A stretch of 64,000 bases of DNA from Vibrio gelatinilyticus (GTDB lineage Bacteria; Pseudomonadota; Gammaproteobacteria; Enterobacterales; Vibrionaceae). Numbering within the stretch: the stretch's first letter is position 1; the number at the start of each line of letters is the position of its first letter. Under the pieces are notes generated by a model that was not told the origin of the DNA, ran no database searches, and saw only the letters and a list, made by a program, of their open reading frames with translations. Location of the stretch: the NCBI RefSeq assembly GCF_022836845.1, contig NZ_JAJNNZ010000008.1, positions 124,001-188,000 of the forward strand, in the 5' to 3' direction. The translations under genes and the position numbers were made by a program. Below, piece by piece: positions 24,230 through 33,046 of the stretch.

Positions 24230-25270
24230 ATGGCCCAGAATCTCATCGGTGAATCTCCTGCTTTCTTATCGGTCCTAGATAAGGTCTCCAAATTGGCTCC
24301 GATAGAGCGACCCGTATTAATTATCGGTGAGCGCGGTACCGGTAAAGAGCTCATTGCTCAGCGGCTGCATTACTTATCAAAGCGTTGGGACCAACCATTG
24401 GTGTCACTCAATTGCTCGACTCTGAGCGAAGGGTTGATTGATTCAGAACTGTTCGGTCACGAATCTGGGGCGTTTACCGGTGCTAAAGGTCGTCATCAGG
24501 GACGCTTTGAGCGAGCTGAAAGTGGCACTTTGTTTCTTGACGAACTGGCTACGACGCCACTTTCTGTACAGGAAAAGCTGTTACGAGTCATTGAATATGG
24601 CCAATATGAACGCGTGGGCGGTAGCCAATCTCTTGATGCTAATGTACGTTTAGTCTGTGCGACGAACGAAGATTTGCCGAAGTTAGCGGCTCAAAATAAA
24701 TTTAGAGCTGACCTACTTGATCGATTGGCATTTGATGTCATCCACCTTCCTCCTCTGCGCGAGCGACGTGAAGATATCGCACTACTTGCTGAATACTATG
24801 CCATTAAAATGTGTCGAGAACTTGGGTTGCCTTTTTTCGTTGGCTTTAGTGAGCATGCTTGGTTGTTACTCAGTGAATATCGTTGGCCAGGCAATGTCCG
24901 AGAACTAAAAAATGTTGTAGAGCGAGCCGTCTATCAACATGGTAACCAAGAAATGCCTATAAACCATCTCACAATCAATCCATTTGAATCTCAGTACTCA
25001 CTTGATTCTCAGCTCATTAAAGCATCAAAAAGCGAAGCAGAATCCACTGAACCTAAAAGCCCGAAAAAAGAGGCAGAGGTTGCCACGGCTAGCGAACCAC
25101 GTAGTATCGTCTTTCCTATCGATTTTAAACAGTGGCAAAAAGACACAGAGATCAGCGTGATCAGACAAGCACTACAGTCAGCACAATACAACCAGAGAGC
25201 GGCAGCGAAATTGCTGGGTTTGAGTTATGATCAACTAAGAGGGTTCGTTCGAAAATACAAATTGGTCTAA
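24230..25270 (+). CDS. pspF: Psp operon transcriptional activator (sigma-54 dependent)
   Basis: This AAA+ enhancer-binding protein drives pspABC. It lacks an N-terminal receiver domain, as PspF does, and begins almost directly with the AAA+ module: Walker A GERGTGKE (33-40), GAFTGA sigma-54 contact loop (80-85), Walker B LFLDE (101-105), arginine-finger region RADLLDRLAFD. A Fis-type HTH closes the protein (NQRAAAKLLGLSYDQLRGF). A Ser/Glu/Lys-rich linker of about 30 residues (around 265-290) is longer than in E. coli PspF, giving 346 aa. Divergent from pspA. Confidence 0.93.
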   Translation: MAQNLIGESPAFLSVLDKVSKLAPIERPVLIIGERGTGKELIAQRLHYLSKRWDQPLVSLNCSTLSEGLIDSELFGHESGAFTGAKGRHQGRFERAESGTLFLDELATTPLSVQEKLLRVIEYGQYERVGGSQSLDANVRLVCATNEDLPKLAAQNKFRADLLDRLAFDVIHLPPLRERREDIALLAEYYAIKMCRELGLPFFVGFSEHAWLLLSEYRWPGNVRELKNVVERAVYQHGNQEMPINHLTINPFESQYSLDSQLIKASKSEAESTEPKSPKKEAEVATASEPRSIVFPIDFKQWQKDTEISVIRQALQSAQYNQRAAAKLLGLSYDQLRGFVRKYKLV

Positions 25271-25408
25271 ATGTGAACTCTTAATAGAATTATCCCTAAC
25301 AATTCAATAGATAAGTGATGACATTGCTTGGTGTGAGGAATTAAAAAATGTTAGATTATGCGGATCATAAGACAAATTCCCCTTCTCTTAATAAAAGTTA
25401 GCGGCACT

Positions 25409-27028
25409 ATGAAGGCACTATTCCAAATTACCATAGCTCTTACCGGCCTTGCCTTCCTGTCTGGCTGCGGAGATAAAGTGGATCACTCAGATATACGTAA
25501 AGACGGTTTTGTCTTTTGTGATCAAGGGCGACCGAGCACCTTTAATCCGCAACTTGTCGACAGTGGCATTACTGTCGAGTCTATTGCTCCGCAAATATTC
25601 GATACTTTGCTGACACTCGATCCCAATAGCCACCAACCAGTACCCAATATCGCAACGCAATGGAGTGTTAACGAAAAAGGCACCCAATACACATTCAAGT
25701 TAAGAGAAGATGTTCACTTTCAAACCACCGCCTGGTTTACCCCAACGCGAAAACTCACTGCAACAGACGTGGTATTTAGTTTTAAGCGAATTATCGACCC
25801 AGAAAACCCATTTCATAGTGTTAGCGACAGCGTTTACCCATGGTTTGCTGGGATCTCTTTTGGTAAGTTAGTGAAAGATATCGTTGCTCTTGATGATCAG
25901 ACAGTACAATTTACCCTGACCAAACCTGATAACTCATTTATCTCCAACATTTCTACGGCTCACGCCCCCATCCATTCAGCGGAATACGCTGGGCAACTAC
26001 TATTTAAAGACAATAAAATTCAAATTGATACTCATCCAGTAGGGACGGGGCCTTTTTACTTAGATGAATATCAAGTCTCTGATTTAGTACGCTTAAAGCG
26101 TAATCCTGATTATTGGCGAAACGATGTAAAAATGGCGCAAGTTGTGTTTGACATTTCACATCGCGGTGCTGGCGCATTGGCTAAGTTGCTACGAGAAGAG
26201 TGTGATGTGCTTAACTCCCCTATCTCTAGCCAAATCCCTGTCATTCAAAACGAGAAATCGATTGAACTAAAAGCAAAACCTGCAATGAACGTATCGTTTA
26301 TCGCGATCAACACAGGCCACAGTGCGTTGAGCGATGCTCGTGTGCGAAAAGCACTGAATTTAGCGATTAATCGAGACTCGATCTTGGAAGCGGTATATTA
26401 CGGTACCGGTCAAAAGGCCTACTCTTTATTGCCACCAAGTTCTTGGGCCCATCAAAAAGATCCCATTCAAGTTAGATACGATAGAAACTATGCCATGGCT
26501 TTGTTAAGAGAGGCTGGCTACGCCGATGGCTTAGAATTGACAATGTCTGTTCCGCTGGAGGCTCGCGTATATAACCCTAGCCCACGTAAAACTGCAGAGC
26601 TCATTCAAGCAAATTTCGCCGACATTGGCGTAAAGTTAAATATTCTTACCGATGAACGAGTCGATAGAACCGAACTATCAAACATTGAAAATGTCGATCT
26701 ATTACTGACCGGGTGGACAGGTAATACTGGCGATCCTGATAACTACTTAAGGCCGCTCCTTTCGTGCTCATCTGAAAAAGTAGGCCTCAACTTATCGATG
26801 TGGTGTAATTCTGACTTTGACTTCCTTTTGGATTTAGCTTTAGAGGTGAGCGAAGTCAGGTATCGTTTAAATTTGTATCGACAAGCGCAAAACGTCCTCA
26901 ACGCCGAAATGCCAGTGATCCCTATTGCTCATGGCCAAAAATTCCAGGCGCACAGTAAGTCGCTCAAGGGCTTCAAAACCAGCCCTTTTAATGCTCAACC
27001 ATTTGACGAAGTAGAGAGGATCGAATAG
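25409..27028 (+). CDS. sapA: Peptide ABC transporter substrate-binding lipoprotein SapA
   Basis: This is the family 5 extracellular solute-binding protein of the Sap system, linked in other bacteria to antimicrobial peptide resistance and to K+ or putrescine handling. I start at ATG 25409, which gives a lipoprotein signal with lipobox FLSGC (Cys20), 539 aa. An in-frame ATG at 25358 would put a hydrophobic extension before the signal and is less likely. The SBP_bac_5 signature region TQWSVNEKGTQYTFKLREDV is clear. First of five genes sapABCDF, all same strand with zero to small overlaps. Confidence 0.9.
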   Translation: MKALFQITIALTGLAFLSGCGDKVDHSDIRKDGFVFCDQGRPSTFNPQLVDSGITVESIAPQIFDTLLTLDPNSHQPVPNIATQWSVNEKGTQYTFKLREDVHFQTTAWFTPTRKLTATDVVFSFKRIIDPENPFHSVSDSVYPWFAGISFGKLVKDIVALDDQTVQFTLTKPDNSFISNISTAHAPIHSAEYAGQLLFKDNKIQIDTHPVGTGPFYLDEYQVSDLVRLKRNPDYWRNDVKMAQVVFDISHRGAGALAKLLREECDVLNSPISSQIPVIQNEKSIELKAKPAMNVSFIAINTGHSALSDARVRKALNLAINRDSILEAVYYGTGQKAYSLLPPSSWAHQKDPIQVRYDRNYAMALLREAGYADGLELTMSVPLEARVYNPSPRKTAELIQANFADIGVKLNILTDERVDRTELSNIENVDLLLTGWTGNTGDPDNYLRPLLSCSSEKVGLNLSMWCNSDFDFLLDLALEVSEVRYRLNLYRQAQNVLNAEMPVIPIAHGQKFQAHSKSLKGFKTSPFNAQPFDEVERIE

Positions 27029-27991
27029 ATGTTTTGGTATTCTGTCAGACGATTCAATTTATTTATCATTACATTGTTAATGCTAACCATGGTTGGGTTC
27101 TCTTTGTTACGCTTAGAGCCAGACTCGGTATGGACCAGCCAGCCTTTTTTCACTGGATGGTTAGCCTATTTACAACAACTTTCTCATCTTAATTTTGGGC
27201 TGACCAAAGATGGTGTCCCTATTGCACAAGAGCTTTCTGCTGTACTCCCAGCGACGTTAGAACTCTGCCTGGTTGCATTCACCTTATCCGTCGTCATTGG
27301 CATTCCTGCTGGAACTTTGGCTGGGATGAAGCAAGGCAAATGGCTTGATACCATTATTTCGTTTACTTCCATGGTTGGCTACGCAGCACCACTATTCTGG
27401 ATTGCGTTACTGATGATTATGTATTTTTCACTGAATTTTCAGTGGTTTCCTGTCGCTGGGCGCTACGACTTGTTGTATGAAATTGACCATCTCACGGGGT
27501 TTGCGCTGATTGATGCCTATTTAACAGAGGGACCATATCGAGCAAAAGCTTTGCAAAGTGTTATTGAGCATATGATATTGCCGTGTTTGGTTTTGGCTTT
27601 GGCGCCAACAATGCAGGTCATTCGCATGATGAGGACCTCAGTAACAGAGGTGATGAGTAAAAACTATATCCGAGCGGCTCGAATAAAAGGTTTGTCCAAT
27701 TACGAAATCGTTATTGAGCATGTACTGAGAAACGCGATCCCCCCTATCATCCCGAAGCTGGGTGTTCAATTGTCAAGTATGCTCACTCTGGCGATCATGA
27801 CAGAGTCGATTTTTAACTGGCCCGGTATCGGTCGTTGGCTACTTGATGCACTGTCTAACCAAGATTATGCTTCAATTCAGGCTGGCGTTATTGTCGTGGC
27901 GACGATTGTGCTTGCGGCGAGCATTGTTTCAGATCTTGTTGGCGCGATGATCAATCCATTGGTAAGGAAGGAATGGTATGCTAGTCGATAA
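27029..27991 (+). CDS. sapB: Peptide ABC transporter permease SapB
   Basis: This is a DppB/OppB-type inner-membrane permease, 320 aa, with the N-terminal span then a cluster of five. The EAA motif for the ATPase contact is YIRAARIKGLSNYEIVIEHVLRNAIPP. It begins at the base right after the sapA stop and overlaps sapC by 14 bp. It is shorter in the N-terminal periplasmic loop than DppB, as usual for SapB. The partner permease is SapC. Confidence 0.92.
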   Translation: MFWYSVRRFNLFIITLLMLTMVGFSLLRLEPDSVWTSQPFFTGWLAYLQQLSHLNFGLTKDGVPIAQELSAVLPATLELCLVAFTLSVVIGIPAGTLAGMKQGKWLDTIISFTSMVGYAAPLFWIALLMIMYFSLNFQWFPVAGRYDLLYEIDHLTGFALIDAYLTEGPYRAKALQSVIEHMILPCLVLALAPTMQVIRMMRTSVTEVMSKNYIRAARIKGLSNYEIVIEHVLRNAIPPIIPKLGVQLSSMLTLAIMTESIFNWPGIGRWLLDALSNQDYASIQAGVIVVATIVLAASIVSDLVGAMINPLVRKEWYASR

Positions 27992-28865
27992 CGTCTATCA
28001 GGAAGAACATATCCCCGGTCAATGGGAACGATTTGGACGCAGTTTCCGCTCAAATAGCCTTTCTATGTTCGGCCTTTGGTGTTTAGGATTTATTTTACTC
28101 CTCACCATATTATCGCCGTGGTTAACGCCCTACGAGCCAATGGCTCAAAGTTCAAATCTATTGATTCCACCGTCATGGGATCCAAAAGGCACTGTCGATT
28201 TCTTTTTTGGTACCGACGATCTAGGGCGGGATATTCTTTCTAGAATCCTTGATGGCTCAAGGCTCTCTTTTGGTGCTGCGATTATTATCACCTCCATTTC
28301 AGCGTTGATTGGATGCTTGATTGGGGTGCTAGCGGGAATGACTAAAGGCTTATTGTCGAGCACGCTCAATCACTTGCTCGACACAGTTATGTCGATCCCT
28401 TCGCTGCTGCTGGCAATTATCTTCGTTGCTTTTTTAGGGACTGGCGAATTCAATATTTTGTTGGCGATTTGCTTGGCGCTGATCCCACGTTTTATCCGCT
28501 CCGTTTATGTGGCAGTTCATACCGAAGTGGAAAAAGACTACATCATGGCAGCACGGCTAGACGGAGCGAACGACTTTTATTTACTCTGGAACTCAATATT
28601 ACCCAACATTCTCACCGTGATTGCCGCTGAGTTCACGTTTGCGCTTTCCATTGCGATTTTAGACATCACTGCTCTTGGATTTCTTGGCCTAGGGGCTCAA
28701 GCTTCAAGCAGTGAGTGGGGAGCAATTCTTGCCGATGCTGCGGAGCTTCTCTATCTTGCTCCTTGGACAGTGATCCTTCCAGGTCTCGCAATACTCTTTA
28801 CCGTTGTTGTCGTCAATATTGTCGGTGAAGGCGTTCGTAGCGCGCTAAATGCAGGAACCGAATAA
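27978..28865 (+). CDS. sapC: Peptide ABC transporter permease SapC
   Basis: This is a DppC/OppC-type permease of 295 residues. After a cytoplasmic N-terminal arm come a first span and the [22 protein letters not shown] motif typical of OppC proteins. The EAA loop is [24 protein letters not shown]. It overlaps sapB by 14 bp and its stop overlaps the sapD ATG by one base (TAATG), so translation is coupled. Confidence 0.93.
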   Translation: MLVDNVYQEEHIPGQWERFGRSFRSNSLSMFGLWCLGFILLLTILSPWLTPYEPMAQSSNLLIPPSWDPKGTVDFFFGTDDLGRDILSRILDGSRLSFGAAIIITSISALIGCLIGVLAGMTKGLLSSTLNHLLDTVMSIPSLLLAIIFVAFLGTGEFNILLAICLALIPRFIRSVYVAVHTEVEKDYIMAARLDGANDFYLLWNSILPNILTVIAAEFTFALSIAILDITALGFLGLGAQASSSEWGAILADAAELLYLAPWTVILPGLAILFTVVVVNIVGEGVRSALNAGTE

Positions 28866-29860
28866 TGCCAGTATTAGATATCCGACACTTAACCATAGAA
28901 ATTGAAACTCCACAGGGGATGGTTAAAGCCGTCGATAAGATGAGCTTTACCATCAATGACGGGGAGATTCGTGGTTTGGTTGGTGAGTCTGGCTCCGGTA
29001 AGAGTTTGGTCGCTAAAGCGATTGTTGGCGTATGTAAGGACAATTGGCGAGTGTCTGCAGACCGCATGCGACTCGGAAACATCGACCTATTGCAACTGAC
29101 CCCAAAAGAGCGCCGTCGGGTTATTGCTCGTGACGTCGCTATGATATTTCAAGAGCCATCGACCTGTCTTGACCCGTCTGAAGAAGTTGGCAAGCAGCTC
29201 ATTGAATCGATACCATCTCGATCTTTTACCGGAAAATGGTGGGAGCGATTCAAATGGCGTAAAAAGCAAGCTATTGCCCTACTGCATAAAGTGGGTATCA
29301 AAGAGCATACCCGAGTCATGAATAGCTATCCTCACGAGCTAACAGATGGTGAATGCCAAAAGATCATGATATCGATGGCCATTGCCACGAAGCCTAGACT
29401 ATTGATTGCAGATGAGCCTACAAATGATTTGGATCCAATCACTCAATCCCAAATCCTGCGTCTGCTTAGCCGAATGAATCAGCTCAACAATACCACTATC
29501 ATATTGATCGGCCATGATTTAACAACCATCACTCAATGGGCCAATCGTATTACGGTCATGTATTGCGGTCAGTCTGTTGAATCTGCTGATACCCAAAAAA
29601 TTCTCCAAGCACCAAAGCACCCTTATACGGTTGCCTTGTTAAGAGCGATGCCAGACTTCAATGATTGGATCCCACATAAAGAGAAACTCCAGTCACTTCC
29701 AGGATCAATCCCCCCACTGCAGCACTTACCAATAGGCTGCCGACTTGGGCCAAGATGTCCATATGCGCAGCGCCAGTGCGTCGAGATACCACGGGCTAGA
29801 CGTATTAAAAATCACAAATTTAGCTGCCACTTTCCGCTTAATATGGAGAAAAATAAATGA
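28865..29860 (+). CDS. sapD: Peptide ABC transporter ATP-binding protein SapD
   Basis: This 331-residue ATPase has Walker A GESGSGKS (about 39-46), Q-loop [12 protein letters not shown], and Walker [14 protein letters not shown]. The usual LSGGQ signature is replaced by LTDGECQ, a substitution I associate with SapD. The C-terminal oligopeptide-transporter domain has the four-Cys Fe-S type motif [15 protein letters not shown]...SCHF. It overlaps sapF by 4 bp. In Salmonella, SapD also stimulates Trk potassium uptake. Confidence 0.92.
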   Translation: MPVLDIRHLTIEIETPQGMVKAVDKMSFTINDGEIRGLVGESGSGKSLVAKAIVGVCKDNWRVSADRMRLGNIDLLQLTPKERRRVIARDVAMIFQEPSTCLDPSEEVGKQLIESIPSRSFTGKWWERFKWRKKQAIALLHKVGIKEHTRVMNSYPHELTDGECQKIMISMAIATKPRLLIADEPTNDLDPITQSQILRLLSRMNQLNNTTIILIGHDLTTITQWANRITVMYCGQSVESADTQKILQAPKHPYTVALLRAMPDFNDWIPHKEKLQSLPGSIPPLQHLPIGCRLGPRCPYAQRQCVEIPRARRIKNHKFSCHFPLNMEKNK

Positions 29861-30642
29861 GTGCGTTACTCGAGGTAAACAATCTTGCCAAAGATTTCAC
29901 GACGCGCTCCAAACTATTTAAGCGCAAAGTGCAACATGCTGTAAAACCAGTGAGTTTTAGTTTGGAAGCGGGACAAACCATTGGTTTTATTGGACAGAAT
30001 GGCTCAGGGAAATCGACCCTCGCGAGAATGCTTTCTGGTGTTGTGGAGCCTACATCCGGTGAAATTAGAGTCAATGGAGAGCGTTTAGAGCATAAAGATT
30101 ACTCTACACGCTGTAAGCTGATTCGCATGATTTTCCAAGACCCGAACACGTCACTCAACCCACGCATTCAAATTGGTAGGATCCTTGAAGGCCCGCTAAA
30201 AAGAAACACCAACATGACTCCTGAAGCTCGAATGAACCGAGTGAAAGCGACTCTAATGCGAGTCGGGTTGTTACCAGAACATGCTCATTACTATCCGCAA
30301 ATGCTTGCCACAGGGCAAAAACAGCGCGTTAACTTGGCAAGAGCCCTTATCCTTCAGCCTTCCATTATCGTGGCCGATGAAGCTCTCAACGGTCTAGACA
30401 TGGCAATGCGCTCGCAGATCATCAACTTGTTTCTAGAACTGCAGGAAGAGATGGGGCTATCGTTTGTTTATGTGTCCCAACACCTGGGAATCATTAAGCA
30501 TATTACCGACAAAGTGATGGTGATGCATGAAGGTGAAGTAGTCGAATACGGTGACACTCAAGAGGTATTGGCCAATCCTCAGCATCATATCACCCAACGC
30601 ATGGTCGAAAGCCATTTCAACAAAGCACCCATCCATCGCTAA
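29857..30642 (+). CDS. sapF: Peptide ABC transporter ATP-binding protein SapF
   Basis: This second ATPase of the Sap transporter has 261 residues. Walker A is GQNGSGKS (about 48-55), the Q-loop [12 protein letters not shown], and Walker [14 protein letters not shown]. As in SapD the signature is not LSGGQ; here it is [16 protein letters not shown]. It lacks the long C-terminal Cys domain of SapD. Last gene of the sap operon, 4-bp overlap with sapD, followed by a weak hairpin. Confidence 0.92.
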   Translation: MSALLEVNNLAKDFTTRSKLFKRKVQHAVKPVSFSLEAGQTIGFIGQNGSGKSTLARMLSGVVEPTSGEIRVNGERLEHKDYSTRCKLIRMIFQDPNTSLNPRIQIGRILEGPLKRNTNMTPEARMNRVKATLMRVGLLPEHAHYYPQMLATGQKQRVNLARALILQPSIIVADEALNGLDMAMRSQIINLFLELQEEMGLSFVYVSQHLGIIKHITDKVMVMHEGEVVEYGDTQEVLANPQHHITQRMVESHFNKAPIHR

Positions 30643-30651
30643 ACGTAACAA

Positions 30652-30676
30652 AGGGAGCAGTTTGCTCCCTCGACCT
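30652..30676 (+). terminator. Probable terminator after sapF
   Basis: AGGGAGCA (30652-30659) pairs with TGCTCCCT (30663-30670) around GTT, then CGACCTTTTG. The stem is good but the T-run is short. Confidence 0.55.
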
Positions 30677-30710
30677 TTTGACCCAGTTATACTTCTGAAA
30701 TAAGTAACAT

Positions 30711-31271
30711 TTACTCGTTGTCAGCCTGGTTGAGTGGCTTTATTACCTTAGCAGGAGAGCCTCCAACTAGGGTGTCTTCAGGTACATCTTTTGTTACGAC
30801 TGAACCCGCAGCAACTACTGAACGAGCCCCAATAGTAACGCCCTGACAAATGACCACATTACCACCTATCCATACATCGTCTTCGACGGTTATCGGTAGG
30901 CACGTCGTCTCAAAATCACGCCTAGGTTTATAGTGAAGTGGGTGTGATGGCGTGTAAAACTGAGTATTCGGGCCAATAAGAATATTGTTACCCAGCGTGA
31001 TGGGCGCATTATCTAACATGGTCACTCCCATATTAATAAAGACACCATCACCAATGGTAATGGTTTTACCAAACTCGCAGTGAAAAGGCGGCATCACTGC
31101 GCACATCCCTTTACATTCACCAACAATGTCTTTAAACAAGGCCGCACCTTCCATTGGAGGCGTCGAATTGAATTTTTGCAACGCGTAAAACGTTTTTGTT
31201 CTTAGTGCATGTATGCTTTTATCAAGGGTATCAAAGTCTTCCCCTGCGAGCATTTTCTCAAGTTCAGTCAT
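30711..31271 (-). CDS. maa: Sugar O-acetyltransferase (maltose/galactoside acetyltransferase family)
   Basis: This left-handed beta-helix acetyltransferase transfers acetyl from acetyl-CoA to a sugar hydroxyl. The N-terminal Mac domain (KMLAGEDFDTLD) and the hexapeptide repeats ending in DVWIGGNVVICQGVTIGARSVVAAGSVV are typical. The catalytic His is in FYTPSHPLHYK. I start at ATG 31271 because GAGG lies nine bases upstream; 186 aa is the normal length. Converges on the sap operon. The physiological substrate is unknown, so the symbol is provisional. Confidence 0.85.
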   Translation of the reverse strand: MTELEKMLAGEDFDTLDKSIHALRTKTFYALQKFNSTPPMEGAALFKDIVGECKGMCAVMPPFHCEFGKTITIGDGVFINMGVTMLDNAPITLGNNILIGPNTQFYTPSHPLHYKPRRDFETTCLPITVEDDVWIGGNVVICQGVTIGARSVVAAGSVVTKDVPEDTLVGGSPAKVIKPLNQADNE

Positions 31272-31415
31272 GTACAACATCCTCAGTCGAACTGTAGAAG
31301 AAATAACATAACCTACTAAAGATAATAGGGAAAATAAAGAGCAGGGTTAACACAATACCATGGGTAAGTGAAACTAGCCTGTTGTTAGAGAAACAGGCTA
31401 ATCGTTCTCAAAGAG

Positions 31416-31808
31416 TTAGCGTGCCTTACTGGCTTGCTTTTTTAATTCAAAATCAAATTCATCAGGAAAAAGAATAACGCCTTCTTCATTTTGATTTGGA
31501 AAAACGACCACAGACAATTCGTCTTCTTCTAAGCCATAGCTCCAGCGACTATGCCATTTGTTCAGCGAAATAGCTTCAGGCTTACACTCTTCCCACTCGC
31601 CCGTTGCCCAGGCCTGAGCAAACTCTTGATGCGGCCAAACGGGTACACAGTCTTCGTCTTCCGTATTTAGCATGACACAACCATGCTCATCGGTAAGTAT
31701 CCAAATTTCTCTTTGAGCCACCATTTCCTTGATGCTGTACTTTAGCCGCTTTTCTCCATCGTAATTTGAGATTTGTTCGATTTGTTGCGGATCTAAGGTT
31801 GAGGTCAT
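31416..31808 (-). CDS. DUF2750 family protein
   Basis: This is a soluble acidic protein of 130 residues. Family features visible are EIWILTDEHGCVMLNTED, VPVWPHQEFAQAWA, and the helix ISLNKWHSRW. No catalytic motif or membrane segment is visible and no function is known for DUF2750. The protein is rich in Glu and Trp. The gene is 123 bp from ppaC on the same strand, but the ppaC terminator lies between, so it has its own promoter. Confidence 0.75.
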   Translation of the reverse strand: MTSTLDPQQIEQISNYDGEKRLKYSIKEMVAQREIWILTDEHGCVMLNTEDEDCVPVWPHQEFAQAWATGEWEECKPEAISLNKWHSRWSYGLEEDELSVVVFPNQNEEGVILFPDEFDFELKKQASKAR

Positions 31809-31877
31809 TTTTGTTCTACCTATCGGTTGGGAAACAAACGTTCTAATGAACTTCTATTATTCTAGTGCAATAAAAAA

Positions 31878-31904
31878 CCCTAGTACTAACAATAAGTACT
31901 AGGG
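31878..31904 (-). terminator. Terminator after ppaC
   Basis: CCCTAGTACT (31878-31887) pairs perfectly with AGTACTAGGG (31895-31904) around a 7-nt loop. On the minus strand it is followed by six T. Confidence 0.88.
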
Positions 31905-31930
31905 CTTAACAAATTTTGGCTAACGAAGAG

Positions 31931-32836
31931 TTATACCAGTTCGTTTTGAAGCCAAGGCCAACCTTGTTTCTTACGACTTAGCGTATTTTCCATCATTAAC
32001 TGGCCATCTTGTTCGTGCTTAACCAGTTTTTCAGCCCACTCACCTTTATAGATCAAACGAGTTTGAGCCGTAGTAATGTCGGTTAACATCACAGCAGCAA
32101 ACGCCAGCTTGTCTTCAGTACAACGACGTACTAAGTCCGCTTCAAGTGCTTCGATCATGCCGTCAACTTGATCAAGTGTTGCAAGCTCTACTTGACCTAC
32201 GACAACATCACGTCCATTAAACGGGTAGGCTTTCAGGTCTTTTTCAACCAACTCGGCCGCCGTTAGGCCTTCGATGTTGGTTTTTGCAATCAATAGAGCT
32301 TTGATGAACGCATCTAAATCTTCGATACCTGCGATAGCCGCAAGCTCTTGAACTGCATCTTTGTCTTTTTGAGTGCACGTCGGAGAAGCAAAACCTACTG
32401 TATCAGAAAGAATTGCGGACATCATTAGAACCGCGAGAGGCTTGGTGATTTCTGCTTGTTCCATCTTGAATAGGTTAAATAAAATTGTACACGTACAACC
32501 TACAGGCCAAATCCAAGCTTCAAGTGGGTTTACTGTCATCACGTCGCCTAGGCGGTGGTGATCGACTATACCCAAGATTTCTGCTTCATTGATGTCATCT
32601 GGCGCTTGTGCAAGATCGGTGTAATCCACTAACCATACTTTCTCGCCCGCTACCGAATCGCGAAATTCAGGTTGATCTACTCCAGCTGTCGCAAGGATGT
32701 GCTGTGTTTCTCTATTGATTTCACCTTGACGAACAGGCTTAGCTTCAAGACCTCTAGACTTAAGAAGTTCCGCCGCAACTAGAGCACCGCAGATACTATC
32801 ACTGTCTGGGTTTTTATGACCGACAACTAGAATCAT
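31931..32836 (-). CDS. ppaC: Manganese-dependent inorganic pyrophosphatase (family II)
   Basis: This enzyme hydrolyses pyrophosphate to phosphate in the cytoplasm with Mn2+ or Co2+. DHH-phosphoesterase metal motifs are present: GHKNPDSDSICGA (about 6-18), the VDYTD Asp, and the DHH motif in IVDHHRLGD. The DHHA2 domain follows, with the phosphate-binding SRKKQ near the C-terminus. I start at ATG 32836, preceded by AGGAATAAAA (301 aa). Presence of a Mn enzyme beside a Mn exporter gene (divergent, about 210 bp away) is suggestive but may be chance. Confidence 0.94.
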   Translation of the reverse strand: MILVVGHKNPDSDSICGALVAAELLKSRGLEAKPVRQGEINRETQHILATAGVDQPEFRDSVAGEKVWLVDYTDLAQAPDDINEAEILGIVDHHRLGDVMTVNPLEAWIWPVGCTCTILFNLFKMEQAEITKPLAVLMMSAILSDTVGFASPTCTQKDKDAVQELAAIAGIEDLDAFIKALLIAKTNIEGLTAAELVEKDLKAYPFNGRDVVVGQVELATLDQVDGMIEALEADLVRRCTEDKLAFAAVMLTDITTAQTRLIYKGEWAEKLVKHEQDGQLMMENTLSRKKQGWPWLQNELV

Positions 32837-32984
32837 TTTTATTCCTATCAAGTTCTATTGATTGCTGCAATGACCATTGTCCTTACAGCACTACTCACAA
32901 AGGCACTTACTTTACCTGAATTTTAGAATTTGTCATCGCTTTGAATGCGATTGAGTCAAAAACGCGTGTAAAAACCCAAAACCA

Positions 32985-33001
32985 TTGAGAATTATTCTCA
33001 A
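32985..33001. promoter_or_regulatory. Fur-box-like palindrome 1, upstream of mneA-like gene
   Basis: TTGAGAATTATTCTCAA is a perfect 17-bp palindrome and matches the Fur 7-1-7 pattern TGATAAT-N-ATTATCA at all but two positions (inner TGAGAAT/ATTCTCA). Confidence 0.65.
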
Positions 33002-33012
33002 CCATGTATTAT

Positions 33013-33027
33013 TGATAATAATTCTCA
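33013..33027. promoter_or_regulatory. Fur box 2, upstream of mneA-like gene
   Basis: TGATAATAATTCTCA matches the Fur 7-1-7 consensus at 13 of 14 defined positions. It ends 19 bp before the chosen ATG, so bound Fur would cover the promoter or the ribosome site region. It is 11 bp downstream of palindrome 1. Confidence 0.7.
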
Positions 33028-33046
33028 TTTGCGATTGAGCCGGTTT

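Noticed and set aside
30652..30676. A riboswitch or small RNA after sapF
   Set aside because: The hairpin is simple and right after the operon stop, so a weak terminator is the simplest reading.
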